Of a stretch of DNA of 64,000 nt, positions 9,535 through 17,830 are shown piece by piece (position 1 is the first letter of the stretch; every line of letters starts with the position of its first letter). Origin of the DNA: Bacillota bacterium (GTDB taxonomy: Bacteria; Bacillota; Clostridia; Oscillospirales; Ruminococcaceae); NCBI GenBank assembly GCA_023412215.1, contig JAEYNX010000021.1, forward strand, positions 38,017 to 102,016, in the 5' to 3' direction. The notes beneath the pieces are model-generated. The model did not search any database. It was not told the DNA's origin and worked only from the letters and a program-made list of their open reading frames with translations. Made by a program: the position numbers and the translations under genes.

Positions 9535-9852
9535 GTGGAACGCTATGCGTGGAAAGCCGTTGTACGTGAAGGTATGCTGGACGAATATACGCGCCGGCAT
9601 ACCTCAATATGGCCGGAGCTTGCGGATGCGCTGCGGCAGGCAGGTATTCGAAACTATACTATTTGGAGTATAGGAAATGAGCTGTTTGGTTATTATGAAT
9701 GCGAATATGGCGTCGCTTATGCCGCAAAGGTACAAGCACAAAGCAGCATTGTGAAGCAGTGGAACGAATACATGAAGGACGTTATGATTATGGAGCCGGA
9801 TCCCGCCACGGGGGCGCAACCCATGCTCCGGCAGGTTTTTAGGCTTGAATGA
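9535..9852 (+). CDS. rhaM: L-rhamnose mutarotase
   Basis: The GTG at 9535 follows AAGGAGA and gives 105 residues, the normal length. Tyr18 and His22 (EYTRRHTSIWPELADAL) fall at the same positions as in Escherichia coli RhaM, where the histidine is catalytic, and the C-terminal block MKDVMIMEPDP matches the family. The enzyme interconverts the anomers of L-rhamnose. It sits 69 bases after the GH112 phosphorylase, which would release free L-rhamnose. No rhamnose isomerase, kinase or aldolase of the standard type is in the window, so the rest of the pathway must be elsewhere or be carried out by the sugar isomerase and ROK kinase further on. Confidence 0.92.
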   Translation: MERYAWKAVVREGMLDEYTRRHTSIWPELADALRQAGIRNYTIWSIGNELFGYYECEYGVAYAAKVQAQSSIVKQWNEYMKDVMIMEPDPATGAQPMLRQVFRLE

Positions 9853-10030
9853 TCCGGAATTTATTCCCCTGCTGGTTTTAGACAATACATGAGCCCAAAT
9901 ATCCTCCACACCGAAATGCCCGGCTTTAATATTGATACCTTAAGTTGGACTATATCATTCGAACGGCCTCCCTTTGCATTTTACGTAGTCACCAAACCGT
10001 ACCACATTAAATATTGCATAAGATTACAAA

Positions 10031-10080
10031 AACGACCTTATCGATAAGACATCAGCGTCTTATCGATAAGGTCGTTTGCT
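10031..10080. terminator. Bidirectional terminator with a 20-bp perfect stem
   Basis: Bases 10031-10050 pair perfectly with 10057-10076 around a six-base loop. It lies between the convergent rhaM and RpiR genes. On the minus strand it is followed by T5, on the plus strand by TTT. The 178 bases between rhaM and the stem show nothing else recognisable. Confidence 0.88.
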
Positions 10081-10108
10081 CACAACACCAATATTCAATT
10101 AATAAAGG

Positions 10109-10978
10109 TTAAAAATCACGTACGTTCGGGTTCATATGCTTCCGTGCGGAGACCAACCGGGTTGCGTCGAGGTGCTTTTTAACGTCGCTGTATTGCCTGC
10201 TCACCACCGCGGTATAAAGTATGTCGATGACGGTAAGCTGCCCGATACGCTGTCCCATTACGCCGCTGCGTATGAGAGATTCCGACGAGGATGAATACAG
10301 CGAGATGTCGGATTTCTGGCTCAGCGGGTTCTTACTGTAGCGTGTGATACTAATCAGCGTCGCTTCCGATTGGTTGACCACCTCGGCCGTTTCAAGGATA
10401 TCTTTCGTGTCTCCGCTGTAGGATATTAAGACCGCCACATCCCCCTTTTGCAGGCTCGTAGCCGCGAGTATTTGATCGTGAGGGTCTGCGCAGGACATAG
10501 ACAGCTTATGGATGCGGATGAATTTATTATGCGCGTCCAAAGCAATGATGCCGGAGGTGCCTACCCCGTAGAAATCCACCCGCTTCGCTGCACAGATTGC
10601 ATCAATCGCGCGATCCAAATCCTCTGCAGGCAGCACCGACTTTGTATTCTCAATGGCCTTCATATTGTTGCCGCAGACACTGTTTACAATGGATTCCGTG
10701 GAGTCCCCGGGACGCACGTCACTGTATGTCGTGCTTTCGAGCTGGCTGAGCGCCAGATCGGTGGCAAGCGTCCGGCACAACTCTTTATAGCCGGAATAAT
10801 CGGCGGATTTGCACAGGCGAACAACCGAAGATATGCTGGTATCGCACGCGTTTGCCAGCTCTTCTATCGACATGTTCACAACCTCGCCGGGGAAATCAAT
10901 AATGAACTTAGCAATTTGCTGTTCTTTGGGTGAAAATGAGCCCATGAGTTCCTTTAAACGCAAGCAACAACCCGACAT
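10109..10978 (-). CDS. MurR/RpiR-family transcriptional regulator (copy 1)
   Basis: The ATG at 10978 follows AGGAGG and gives 289 residues; a longer frame to 11023 lacks such a site. Residues 1-75 form the RpiR helix-turn-helix (MSIEELANACDTSISSVVRL), and residues about 120-260 the SIS sugar-phosphate binding domain (VDFYGVGTSGIIALDAHNKF, AVLISYSGDTKDIL). It is the last gene of the minus-strand operon isomerase-ManA-like-ROK-RpiR and probably senses a phosphorylated intermediate of that pathway. A close paralogue lies at 17831-18691; both begin MxGCCLR. Confidence 0.92.
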   Translation of the reverse strand: MSGCCLRLKELMGSFSPKEQQIAKFIIDFPGEVVNMSIEELANACDTSISSVVRLCKSADYSGYKELCRTLATDLALSQLESTTYSDVRPGDSTESIVNSVCGNNMKAIENTKSVLPAEDLDRAIDAICAAKRVDFYGVGTSGIIALDAHNKFIRIHKLSMSCADPHDQILAATSLQKGDVAVLISYSGDTKDILETAEVVNQSEATLISITRYSKNPLSQKSDISLYSSSSESLIRSGVMGQRIGQLTVIDILYTAVVSRQYSDVKKHLDATRLVSARKHMNPNVRDF

Positions 10979-11032
10979 ACTACTCCGCCTCCTATACAAA
11001 ATAATAGCGTGCCCAAACAACACCGTGAAGAG

Positions 11033-11935
11033 CTATGCATGAAATGCCGTCTGTGCCGCGCCGAGCAGCGGGGCAAGGTCAATCTCCTTTGCCGGAGCAA
11101 TCTCCCGCAGCAGCGGTAAATCCTTAAGGCTGCTCTTAAGCTCTTCTATAAACAGCGGTGCGGATTTTGAAACGGCGCCGCCCAGTAGCAGGCATTCAAT
11201 CCGGTTATCTCTTAAGATATCATGCAGTATCCCGGCCAGATTCCGTCCCATCTCCTCATGGAGCAGAACCGCGTTTTTCTCTCCCTTTTCGGCAAGCAGC
11301 CCGATGTCGTATAAATCCAGCCCGTTGGCGCCGCTGCCGCAGAGCTCGCGGTAACGGGCCAGCAGCGCCCTTCGGGATACGTAGTCTTCACTGATCCCGT
11401 CTTTGAAGGGCTTGGCGAAGATGCTGATACCCGGGCCGCCTTGATCGTTTTTTAAAAGGTGGCCGTCTATTAAGGTGGCAAAGCCCAGACCGGTGCCGAT
11501 GGTTACACCGCAATATCGCTGATATGGACGGCCGCCGCTGCGCACGGCACCCAGTAAAAACGCGTGCGCGTCATGCAAAAAGTGCACCGGCAGATCTCCG
11601 ATACCCTCTTGAATCCACGGCCGCAGGGGCATCCCTTTTATTGCGGTGTACTTATGCGTCATTAAGCTGACGCCGTTAAAATAATCAAACGGGCCGGGAA
11701 TGCAGATTCCTGCCGCAACGAGCGATAGATTGAGCTGCCTAGCCTTCTGATGCGCAAGCGAGGCCAGATAGGCATAGGAGTGGTGTATATTATCAACACT
11801 TCCACCGGAATCTACGGCGGTACGCAAAAAACTGTCTTCAACGATGGTGCCGTTGTTGCGCACAAGCGCCGCCTTTAGAAATGTACCTCCGGCATCTACC
11901 GCCAAGACGCAGAGATCGGCATTATTCATTTTCAT
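11033..11935 (-). CDS. ROK-family sugar kinase
   Basis: The product has about 300 residues. It has the N-terminal phosphate loop LAVDAGGTFLKAALV and the second ATP motif TIGTGLGFATLIDG, with Asp in LHDAHAFLLGAV as the likely catalytic base region. No helix-turn-helix precedes it, so it is a kinase rather than a NagC-type repressor. The usual ROK zinc motif CxCGxxGCxE is missing; the corresponding place reads GISEDYVSRRAL. The start is uncertain: AAAGGA overlaps the end of the upstream gene, and ATGs at 11935 and 11929 are both well placed. It overlaps the ManA-like gene by 14 bases and so is translationally coupled to it. The sugar phosphorylated is not known. Confidence 0.85.
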   Translation of the reverse strand: MKMNNADLCVLAVDAGGTFLKAALVRNNGTIVEDSFLRTAVDSGGSVDNIHHSYAYLASLAHQKARQLNLSLVAAGICIPGPFDYFNGVSLMTHKYTAIKGMPLRPWIQEGIGDLPVHFLHDAHAFLLGAVRSGGRPYQRYCGVTIGTGLGFATLIDGHLLKNDQGGPGISIFAKPFKDGISEDYVSRRALLARYRELCGSGANGLDLYDIGLLAEKGEKNAVLLHEEMGRNLAGILHDILRDNRIECLLLGGAVSKSAPLFIEELKSSLKDLPLLREIAPAKEIDLAPLLGAAQTAFHA

Positions 11936-13769
11936 AGCCATCCTTTAACAAGGTTTTGTGCATGGTTACCTTTCCCACGCCCTCGTTAATCACTTCATAA
12001 GGGCCGAAGCCCGCAGGAATAATGACCATATCCAGATAGTTTTGTTTAAAAAAGCGATCCGGGTTTGTCAGGGAACGAATCAGGCACTTCTCCCCCTCAA
12101 CCAGCACGAGCACATGAAAACGGTCGGTGGTCTCATCCTCGTACCTATCGGTAAAACGCACATGGTGCAGGGAAAAATACAACAGATCGTGTTCGCCGAC
12201 TACCATCTCTTCAAAGCCTTCGCCTTTACGGACAGATTGCGGCTTTTGAATGAGATTCTCTTTTACCCAGCTCTCTTTAAAATCACGGCGCAACACCTTG
12301 TCGCCATGGTAGGTATGGATCGGACGAAGATTTCCATCCAGATCTTTACGCATATAATCATACATTTTATAGGTATATGAGCCGATTGTCAAGCTTCCAA
12401 TCTCAAGGATAACCTGATTGCGACCCGAGGCGTGAATGGTGCCTGCGGGTATTAAAAACTGCTGCCCCGCAACCGATGGCTCGGAGTATACATACTCGTC
12501 GTGGTTAAAGCCTTCCCCGTAAGCTTCGGCACGTTTGGCTTTTGCAAGAAACTCCTCCACATTAGCGCCATCCCTAAAGCCGCAGTAGGTTTTGGCCTCC
12601 TGTCCGGTCACTACCATATAATAGCTCTCGTCCTGACGGCCGAGCTCATGGTTGTTTGCTTGAACATACTTCCCGTCCGGATGAACCTGAATGGACATAT
12701 TGCCGCTTGCATGATAGGTATCGTCGTAGTTAAAGCGGATTGGGAAGTAGCCGCCAAATTTTTGGGCAGGCTTCTCGCCCATCAGTTTGGGCCCTACCAC
12801 CTGCACAAAGCAGTAAAAGGGGAATTCGAGTTCAAGCTCGCCCACATTCGCGGCGATCGATACCTCCATCGGGATAAGGTCAAATACCCATGCACAGTTT
12901 TTCATCTCTGCGGGCAGGCTGCGAAGCCTTTTCACGTAGAAACCGCCCCAAACCCCTTCAATATACACGGGGCGGCAGCGCAACGGGTAGGTGATCATGG
13001 TTTCAAACAGGTTTTTAAGGGTAGCAACCGGCAGCATCTGCATCTGCTCCGGGTGATCCCCGGTAATATAGTAGTCTATCTCATCGTTGCGGATCAGGTC
13101 ACCGCGCAGCTCAGACGCCACCTCAAAGTCTATATAATAGCTTCTGCGAATGATCTGGTTTATCGGCAAATGCGTTTCTGAACCAAGGTTGGTAAACTCC
13201 CCCCCGCGGATATTCAGAATGGTGCGCTTCTGTGTCATATCAATATAGAGCTTAAGAGAATAATACCGGCGCAGTACCTTAATCAGCGCGCCATAGCCGA
13301 AAACAATCAATACCCCTTTGCCGTTCTGAGAGAAATCTTTGATCATCTCGCCCAATCGAACGACTTCATCCGACTTCATCAGGCTTTCATAACCGCCTTT
13401 ATATAAGGAACCGTAGAGCAGAACGGGGTCGGTCTCCCTGTCCTCCGGCAGATAAGGCAGCAGCTTATTGTGCAGGGTATCGCTGTCCAGCAGCAGCGAT
13501 CTTGTGGAAACTTCTTTACAATCTATACCGTTTTGCGCAAGCTGCAGGGAGATCATCCCCACAAGCTTCTCTATCGGAGCGCTTATGTAACCGTCAATGC
13601 CGATAATGCAGCGCGATTGCGCAGAAAGCTGTTGGATGGCTTGGCCCGCGAGCTTTTTGGCGGTAGAAGCAGTATCCCGTGTAATAGAATCCTTCAGCAC
13701 ATCGCCGAATTGGATATGATTTACCGCATTAGGGTCGTCATAGGGGTAGGGATTAAACATAAAACTCAT
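11922..13769 (-). CDS. Mannose-6-phosphate isomerase-like protein with a long N-terminal extension
   Basis: The product has 615 residues, against 300-400 for a plain class I phosphomannose isomerase. The C-terminal part from about residue 270 is cupin-like: EGVWGGFYVKRL, then SIQVHPDGKY (zinc-site QxHP), and IPAGTIHASGRNQVILEIG (second zinc histidine). Residues 1-270 contain CIIGIDGYISAPIEKLVG, which resembles the start of a nucleoside-kinase fold but lacks the GKS/T of a working phosphate loop. GATAGAGG precedes the ATG. It sits between the sugar isomerase and the ROK kinase, in keeping with sugar-phosphate isomerisation. Whether the N-terminal part still binds nucleotide is unclear. Confidence 0.82.
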   Translation of the reverse strand: MSFMFNPYPYDDPNAVNHIQFGDVLKDSITRDTASTAKKLAGQAIQQLSAQSRCIIGIDGYISAPIEKLVGMISLQLAQNGIDCKEVSTRSLLLDSDTLHNKLLPYLPEDRETDPVLLYGSLYKGGYESLMKSDEVVRLGEMIKDFSQNGKGVLIVFGYGALIKVLRRYYSLKLYIDMTQKRTILNIRGGEFTNLGSETHLPINQIIRRSYYIDFEVASELRGDLIRNDEIDYYITGDHPEQMQMLPVATLKNLFETMITYPLRCRPVYIEGVWGGFYVKRLRSLPAEMKNCAWVFDLIPMEVSIAANVGELELEFPFYCFVQVVGPKLMGEKPAQKFGGYFPIRFNYDDTYHASGNMSIQVHPDGKYVQANNHELGRQDESYYMVVTGQEAKTYCGFRDGANVEEFLAKAKRAEAYGEGFNHDEYVYSEPSVAGQQFLIPAGTIHASGRNQVILEIGSLTIGSYTYKMYDYMRKDLDGNLRPIHTYHGDKVLRRDFKESWVKENLIQKPQSVRKGEGFEEMVVGEHDLLYFSLHHVRFTDRYEDETTDRFHVLVLVEGEKCLIRSLTNPDRFFKQNYLDMVIIPAGFGPYEVINEGVGKVTMHKTLLKDGYENE

Positions 13770-13813
13770 CTTTAAATACCTCTATCTTCTGAATATTTTG
13801 GCACAATGTATTC

Positions 13814-15238
13814 TTAAAGTTGTACAAAATCAAAGTCCAGCAGTTTGGCCAGATAGGAAAGTTCCTGTATATAATCACCTTCCACCAATCCGTAATGCTG
13901 CGTAACGCCGGTTTGCAAAAGCTTGTTAAACAGCTCTTGGACACTGCCTGAAACCGGACGGAATAAGCCGTGAGAATAGGAGGTGATAAAATGCTCGCAG
14001 GGCAGCGCTTCTACCTTTGTGCAGACTAATTTAAACCTTCCGTTGCACTCGGAAACATGCAGCATGGTTTTAATGCCCGCGCCGATTGCAAGCCAGGCAA
14101 AGGGAGCTCCGGCGTGCTTGTAGCCGGTTTTGGCAAAACGCACGTCACGGGCAATCTTTACGTCTCCCGGGGCGGTATAATCATTGGGGCCGGCATGCCC
14201 GCCCGCAAAACAGCCGCGTTTTTCATCAATAAAAAACGGCTCAATGAGGTTTACGGGCTTCCCGGAAAGTTCCCGCAGAATATAAACGGCAAGCCCGGCG
14301 CCAATATCCCCCTCCGGCACGACGCTGATATCCTCCGTGCCGGGGCAGGGCAAAAAGCCGGGGCGAAGACCCACGTCGGTCAGCAGCACAGGGTCTACGT
14401 CATTGAGCACCACCATGCTCACTCCCGTCTTCCGCGCAATGCTTTCCAGCGCCAGAGACGCCTGAACGGATGCGGCAAACTTAACGCTGTCTACATCGGC
14501 CAAAACCTTGTAGCGGCTGCTTAAAGCGGCCTGTGTATCCCTCACTTGCCTCTCATCTATGCTTTCAATCTCTTTGGTAAGCGTGGCAACAGACAGAAAG
14601 CGAAGCTCCGGCCCAGCCTTCATAAACAGATTATAAGGGTCGACATAGGTAGACCACATCACCTCGTTATAAGATGCCAAAAGGCCAAAGCTTGTGCGGC
14701 GCAACGTAGCACGCACCGCCGCAGCCAGCGCAAACTGTCTTGCTTGTTCCATAAGCTCTTTAAAGCGGCCGATAGCAGTTACAAGCATCGGTCGCCCAAA
14801 CCGAAGCACCGAGCCGGAGGCCTCCAGCGCCCCTACCAGGCCGCCCGCGGAAAGGAACTCCACAAAATCCGTTTCTGCCTCGGTGTTTTGAAACGGGATG
14901 CTTTCCGGTGTAAGACACGCAAAGAAAACAGGAACGGGCGGCATATCACGCAGAAAACGAACCCATGCAAAGTCCTCGGTCCACGAGAGAAATAAAGCAA
15001 ACACGCAGTCTACGTTCTCCTGCGCGAAGGTGTTCATTGCCAACGAAAGATCTTCTCTGGAATAAACCGCGCCTGAGTAAACTACATTCCCAAATTTACC
15101 AAGCTCCTGAGCATAACGGGATGCTTCGACCGTTTTACGCTCCTCATAGCTGCCCTCGGTAAGCCCTTTCCCCAAATTCCGAAAACGCGGGGTCGCAATT
15201 AGCAACAGGCCGATCGTGGGTTTTATAATTTGACGCAT
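13814..15238 (-). CDS. L-fucose/L-arabinose isomerase-family protein
   Basis: The product has 474 residues with the three-part layout of the FucI/AraA superfamily: an N-terminal Rossmann-like domain (TIGLLLIATPRFRNLGKGL), a middle domain with DCVFALFLSWTEDFAWVRFL, and a C-terminal domain with FFIDEKRGCFAGGHAGPND. The protein probably isomerises an aldose to a ketose with a divalent metal, but the exact metal ligands and sugar cannot be assigned here. It is the first gene of the minus-strand operon and is preceded by a strong promoter at 15361-15389. The ribosome-binding site (AAAGG) is weak and somewhat distant. Confidence 0.83.
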   Translation of the reverse strand: MRQIIKPTIGLLLIATPRFRNLGKGLTEGSYEERKTVEASRYAQELGKFGNVVYSGAVYSREDLSLAMNTFAQENVDCVFALFLSWTEDFAWVRFLRDMPPVPVFFACLTPESIPFQNTEAETDFVEFLSAGGLVGALEASGSVLRFGRPMLVTAIGRFKELMEQARQFALAAAVRATLRRTSFGLLASYNEVMWSTYVDPYNLFMKAGPELRFLSVATLTKEIESIDERQVRDTQAALSSRYKVLADVDSVKFAASVQASLALESIARKTGVSMVVLNDVDPVLLTDVGLRPGFLPCPGTEDISVVPEGDIGAGLAVYILRELSGKPVNLIEPFFIDEKRGCFAGGHAGPNDYTAPGDVKIARDVRFAKTGYKHAGAPFAWLAIGAGIKTMLHVSECNGRFKLVCTKVEALPCEHFITSYSHGLFRPVSGSVQELFNKLLQTGVTQHYGLVEGDYIQELSYLAKLLDFDFVQL

Positions 15239-15360
15239 GATGATTACCGTGCCTTTCTGATCTCATACCCTAACGGGCCTAAAATCGTGATCAAGTGCTT
15301 CATCGGTTCCAAAAAATCCTGATCGCTACCTAAGGTTAAGCAATCGGTTCCTTGTTGATT

Positions 15361-15389
15361 ATTATAGGGTTATTATTAAAATACGTCAA
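15361..15389 (-). promoter_or_regulatory. Sigma-A promoter of the isomerase operon
   Basis: On the minus strand TTGACG (15389-15384), a 17-base spacer and TATAAT (15366-15361) make a near-consensus promoter about 115 bases before the isomerase start. Confidence 0.8.
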
Positions 15390-15547
15390 TAGTTTTTTCA
15401 TCAATTCAAATAACTCATTGATAAAAAATTTTATTTTTCTCGAACGAACAATAAATATGACTAGATCAATCAAGTGTTTAACATTTTTAAAAAGTCATGA
15501 TGTAAAAATTAATTTCAAATATTAATTTCTTAAATAAAAATATCAGG

Positions 15548-15576
15548 TTGAATTTTTATGTAAAATGAAGTATAGT
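15548..15576 (+). promoter_or_regulatory. Sigma-A promoter of the glycoside hydrolase gene
   Basis: TTGAAT (15548-15553), a 17-base spacer and TATAGT (15571-15576) lie 67 bases before the ATG at 15644. The transcript would start near 15583 and includes AGGAGG before the start codon. Confidence 0.75.
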
Positions 15577-15643
15577 GAAGTCAATTCCCAAGACCGGTAT
15601 GCCATACACGCTTAAAACTTTGTAATCAGGAGGCCATAACAAC

Positions 15644-17722
15644 ATGAAAGAAGTCATCAACTTAAGCGCATTCCTGGCATCTCAGGGCACCGCGGCATAT
15701 ACCAAGGACACCGTAACGTTTTACCCCGACGCAGAGGGCTTTATCCGCCTTCGGCTGGAGGGCGGGCCCGGATCAATGGCCGGCGCCAACTGGACACAGC
15801 ACCGTTATTTCATTGTCGATATGCTGGCCGATATGGACGCACAGGCGCTGATCAATGTTTTTTTTGAAAAAACGGCGCCCATGCCGGATGAGGAGCGCGG
15901 AACCATACTCTACGAAATGCTGCCCACCCGGCGCGTAAAATTGGCAGTGGATTTACAAGACCTGAAATCGGACCATTTCTTTCTGCTCACTTTGCCGGGA
16001 ATGTTAAAGGGACGTATACGAAGCAACCCTTCCACCATCGGTGAAATGAAAGCGGTAGAGCTGCTGATACGCCCGGGCTATAGCCATGTTTTCAAAAGCT
16101 TTACGATCTTTGAAGCATATTTGTGCGACAGCCTGCCGGATATGAAGGTAATCGGCGAACCGATGGTGGACGAGCTGGGTCAGTGGACAATGAAGGAATG
16201 GAGCACCAAGGCGCACAGTGTAGAAGAGATGGTTGCATACCTACATCAAGAGTATGCCAGGGCAAAGGTCGATAACAGCTACCCCGTGGGCTGGAGCCGT
16301 TACGGCGGGTGGGAAAAGCTGAAATTTGACGCCACCGGATTTTTTCACACTCATTACGACGGTAAACGCTGGTGGCTGGTTGACCCCGACGGCTATGCCT
16401 TCTTCAGTAACGGTATGTGCTACGGCAGCCGTATGGGCGTGCATGGGTTTGTAGATAAGATGGAAAACCTGTTTTCCTGGCTGCCGGGCCCGGAGGACTC
16501 CACCTATCAAGAGGCATGGACGACGGCAGACCAGATCGCCGAGTTTGTGAAACGCAACGGGGCAAAAGCGGGCGAAGGCAGAAAGATGTTTAACTTTGCC
16601 CGCGCCAATATGATCCGCGCGTTTGGCAAGGACGGCTGGTGGGACGCTTGGGTTAAAATTAACGTAGCACGTTTAAAACGGTGGGGCTTTAACACGATCG
16701 GCGTCGGTGTGAACAACTATAATGATGAACGTGTTATGGATTATCTTGAAAAGGCTAAAATCCCCTTTGTATGGACGCTTAAAAATTTCCCGCTTACCGA
16801 CGATTTAATCTTTCGGGATTTCCCGGATGTATACTCCGAGCAGTATGCCCAGCGCTCAAAGGTTTTTGCCGAAACACAGATACCCCCCTTCGTGGGCAAC
16901 CCCTATATGATCGGCTACTTTATCAACAATGAGCCGGAGTGGAAGTTCCAGGTTTCCATCAATCTAGCGGAGCGTGTGTTTGCCCACCAAAAAAAGCTTG
17001 CCTCGAAAGGCGCTCTTATATCGTTGCTCAAGGAAAAATACGTTACCATCGAGGCGCTAAATCACGCATGGAAGCGGTCGTTTGCCTCGTTTGACGACCT
17101 CTGCACGCCCTTTGAGCATGCCGACCAGTTCAGCCCTCAGGCTTGTGAGGATATGAACTTTTTGCGTGAAAAGCTCCTGGAGAAATATGCGCAGGTGCCG
17201 CAGGACGCACTGCGCCGGATAGACCCCGACCACATGAACCTCGGCCTACGCTACAGCAAAATCAGCGAGCGAGAGATCGCCGGCAGCAACTTTTTTGAGG
17301 TGCTTTCATTCAACTGCTATTTCCCTTCCCCGCTCGAAAGCCTGAATATCGCCTCAAACGCCATCGATATGCCCAGCATGATTGGCGAATGGCATATCGG
17401 CGGGGCGGATAAAGGCCTGCTTTCCTGCGGGCTGCTTGCCTCCGCTACTCAGGAGGAGCGCGGTGTTGCCTGTGAATACTATATGCAGGCTGCCATGTGC
17501 CACAAAAACTGCGTAGGCATCCATTATTTTGAGATGAATGACCAGCCTTTGCTCGGCCGCTTTGACGGGGAATGCATGCAGCACGGCGTAATCGACGTAT
17601 GTAACCGCTCTTACGACGAGCTGGTGGCACATTTTGAGGCTACCAACCACAGATTGTATGATTTTGTCTCAGGGAATCTGCAGCCAACCGATGTAAAGGC
17701 CACTGTATTCAGAGCTCGATAG
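15644..17722 (+). CDS. Clan GH-A glycoside hydrolase (GH42/GH50-like)
   Basis: The product has 692 residues. The N-terminal about 200 residues form a beta-rich domain. The barrel begins near WWLVDPDGYAFFSNGMCYGS and includes RLKRWGFNTIGVGVNNYND. The two glutamates expected of clan GH-A can be placed: acid/base E430 in FINNEPEWKF and nucleophile E582 in SMIGEWHIGG. These spacings recall beta-galactosidases of GH42 and agarases of GH50. There is no signal peptide, so it acts in the cytoplasm on imported oligosaccharides. It is transcribed alone between a promoter and a strong terminator, divergent from the isomerase operon. Family and substrate need a profile search. Confidence 0.78.
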   Translation: MKEVINLSAFLASQGTAAYTKDTVTFYPDAEGFIRLRLEGGPGSMAGANWTQHRYFIVDMLADMDAQALINVFFEKTAPMPDEERGTILYEMLPTRRVKLAVDLQDLKSDHFFLLTLPGMLKGRIRSNPSTIGEMKAVELLIRPGYSHVFKSFTIFEAYLCDSLPDMKVIGEPMVDELGQWTMKEWSTKAHSVEEMVAYLHQEYARAKVDNSYPVGWSRYGGWEKLKFDATGFFHTHYDGKRWWLVDPDGYAFFSNGMCYGSRMGVHGFVDKMENLFSWLPGPEDSTYQEAWTTADQIAEFVKRNGAKAGEGRKMFNFARANMIRAFGKDGWWDAWVKINVARLKRWGFNTIGVGVNNYNDERVMDYLEKAKIPFVWTLKNFPLTDDLIFRDFPDVYSEQYAQRSKVFAETQIPPFVGNPYMIGYFINNEPEWKFQVSINLAERVFAHQKKLASKGALISLLKEKYVTIEALNHAWKRSFASFDDLCTPFEHADQFSPQACEDMNFLREKLLEKYAQVPQDALRRIDPDHMNLGLRYSKISEREIAGSNFFEVLSFNCYFPSPLESLNIASNAIDMPSMIGEWHIGGADKGLLSCGLLASATQEERGVACEYYMQAAMCHKNCVGIHYFEMNDQPLLGRFDGECMQHGVIDVCNRSYDELVAHFEATNHRLYDFVSGNLQPTDVKATVFRAR

Positions 17723-17728
17723 AAATAA

Positions 17729-17770
17729 GCAGAGATTGAATGCGGCTTTAAAGCCGCATTCAATCTCTGC
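17729..17770. terminator. Bidirectional terminator, 21-bp perfect inverted repeat
   Basis: A continuous palindrome of 42 bases begins seven bases after the hydrolase stop codon and lies between convergent genes. It would fold into a stem of about 19 pairs with a four-base loop. Confidence 0.85.
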
Positions 17771-17830
17771 TGTTTATGGAGTGGATTCGGTTATACTTTT
17801 ATCTTTACAGCGGCACAGCACCGCACCCGT

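Larger units (their letters stand above)
15239..15643. promoter_or_regulatory. Divergent control region between isomerase operon and glycoside hydrolase
   Basis: This 405-base AT-rich gap holds two outward promoters (listed separately). Between them is a possible operator: AAATTAAT (15506-15513) and its inverse ATTAATTT (15521-15528), seven bases apart, 20 bases ahead of the plus promoter. RpiR proteins often bind such AT-rich dyads. Nothing codes for protein here. Confidence 0.5.

Noticed and set aside
12501..13181. A long plus-strand frame of 226 codons
   Set aside because: It lies antisense to the mannose-6-phosphate isomerase-like gene, has no ribosome-binding site and no family features.
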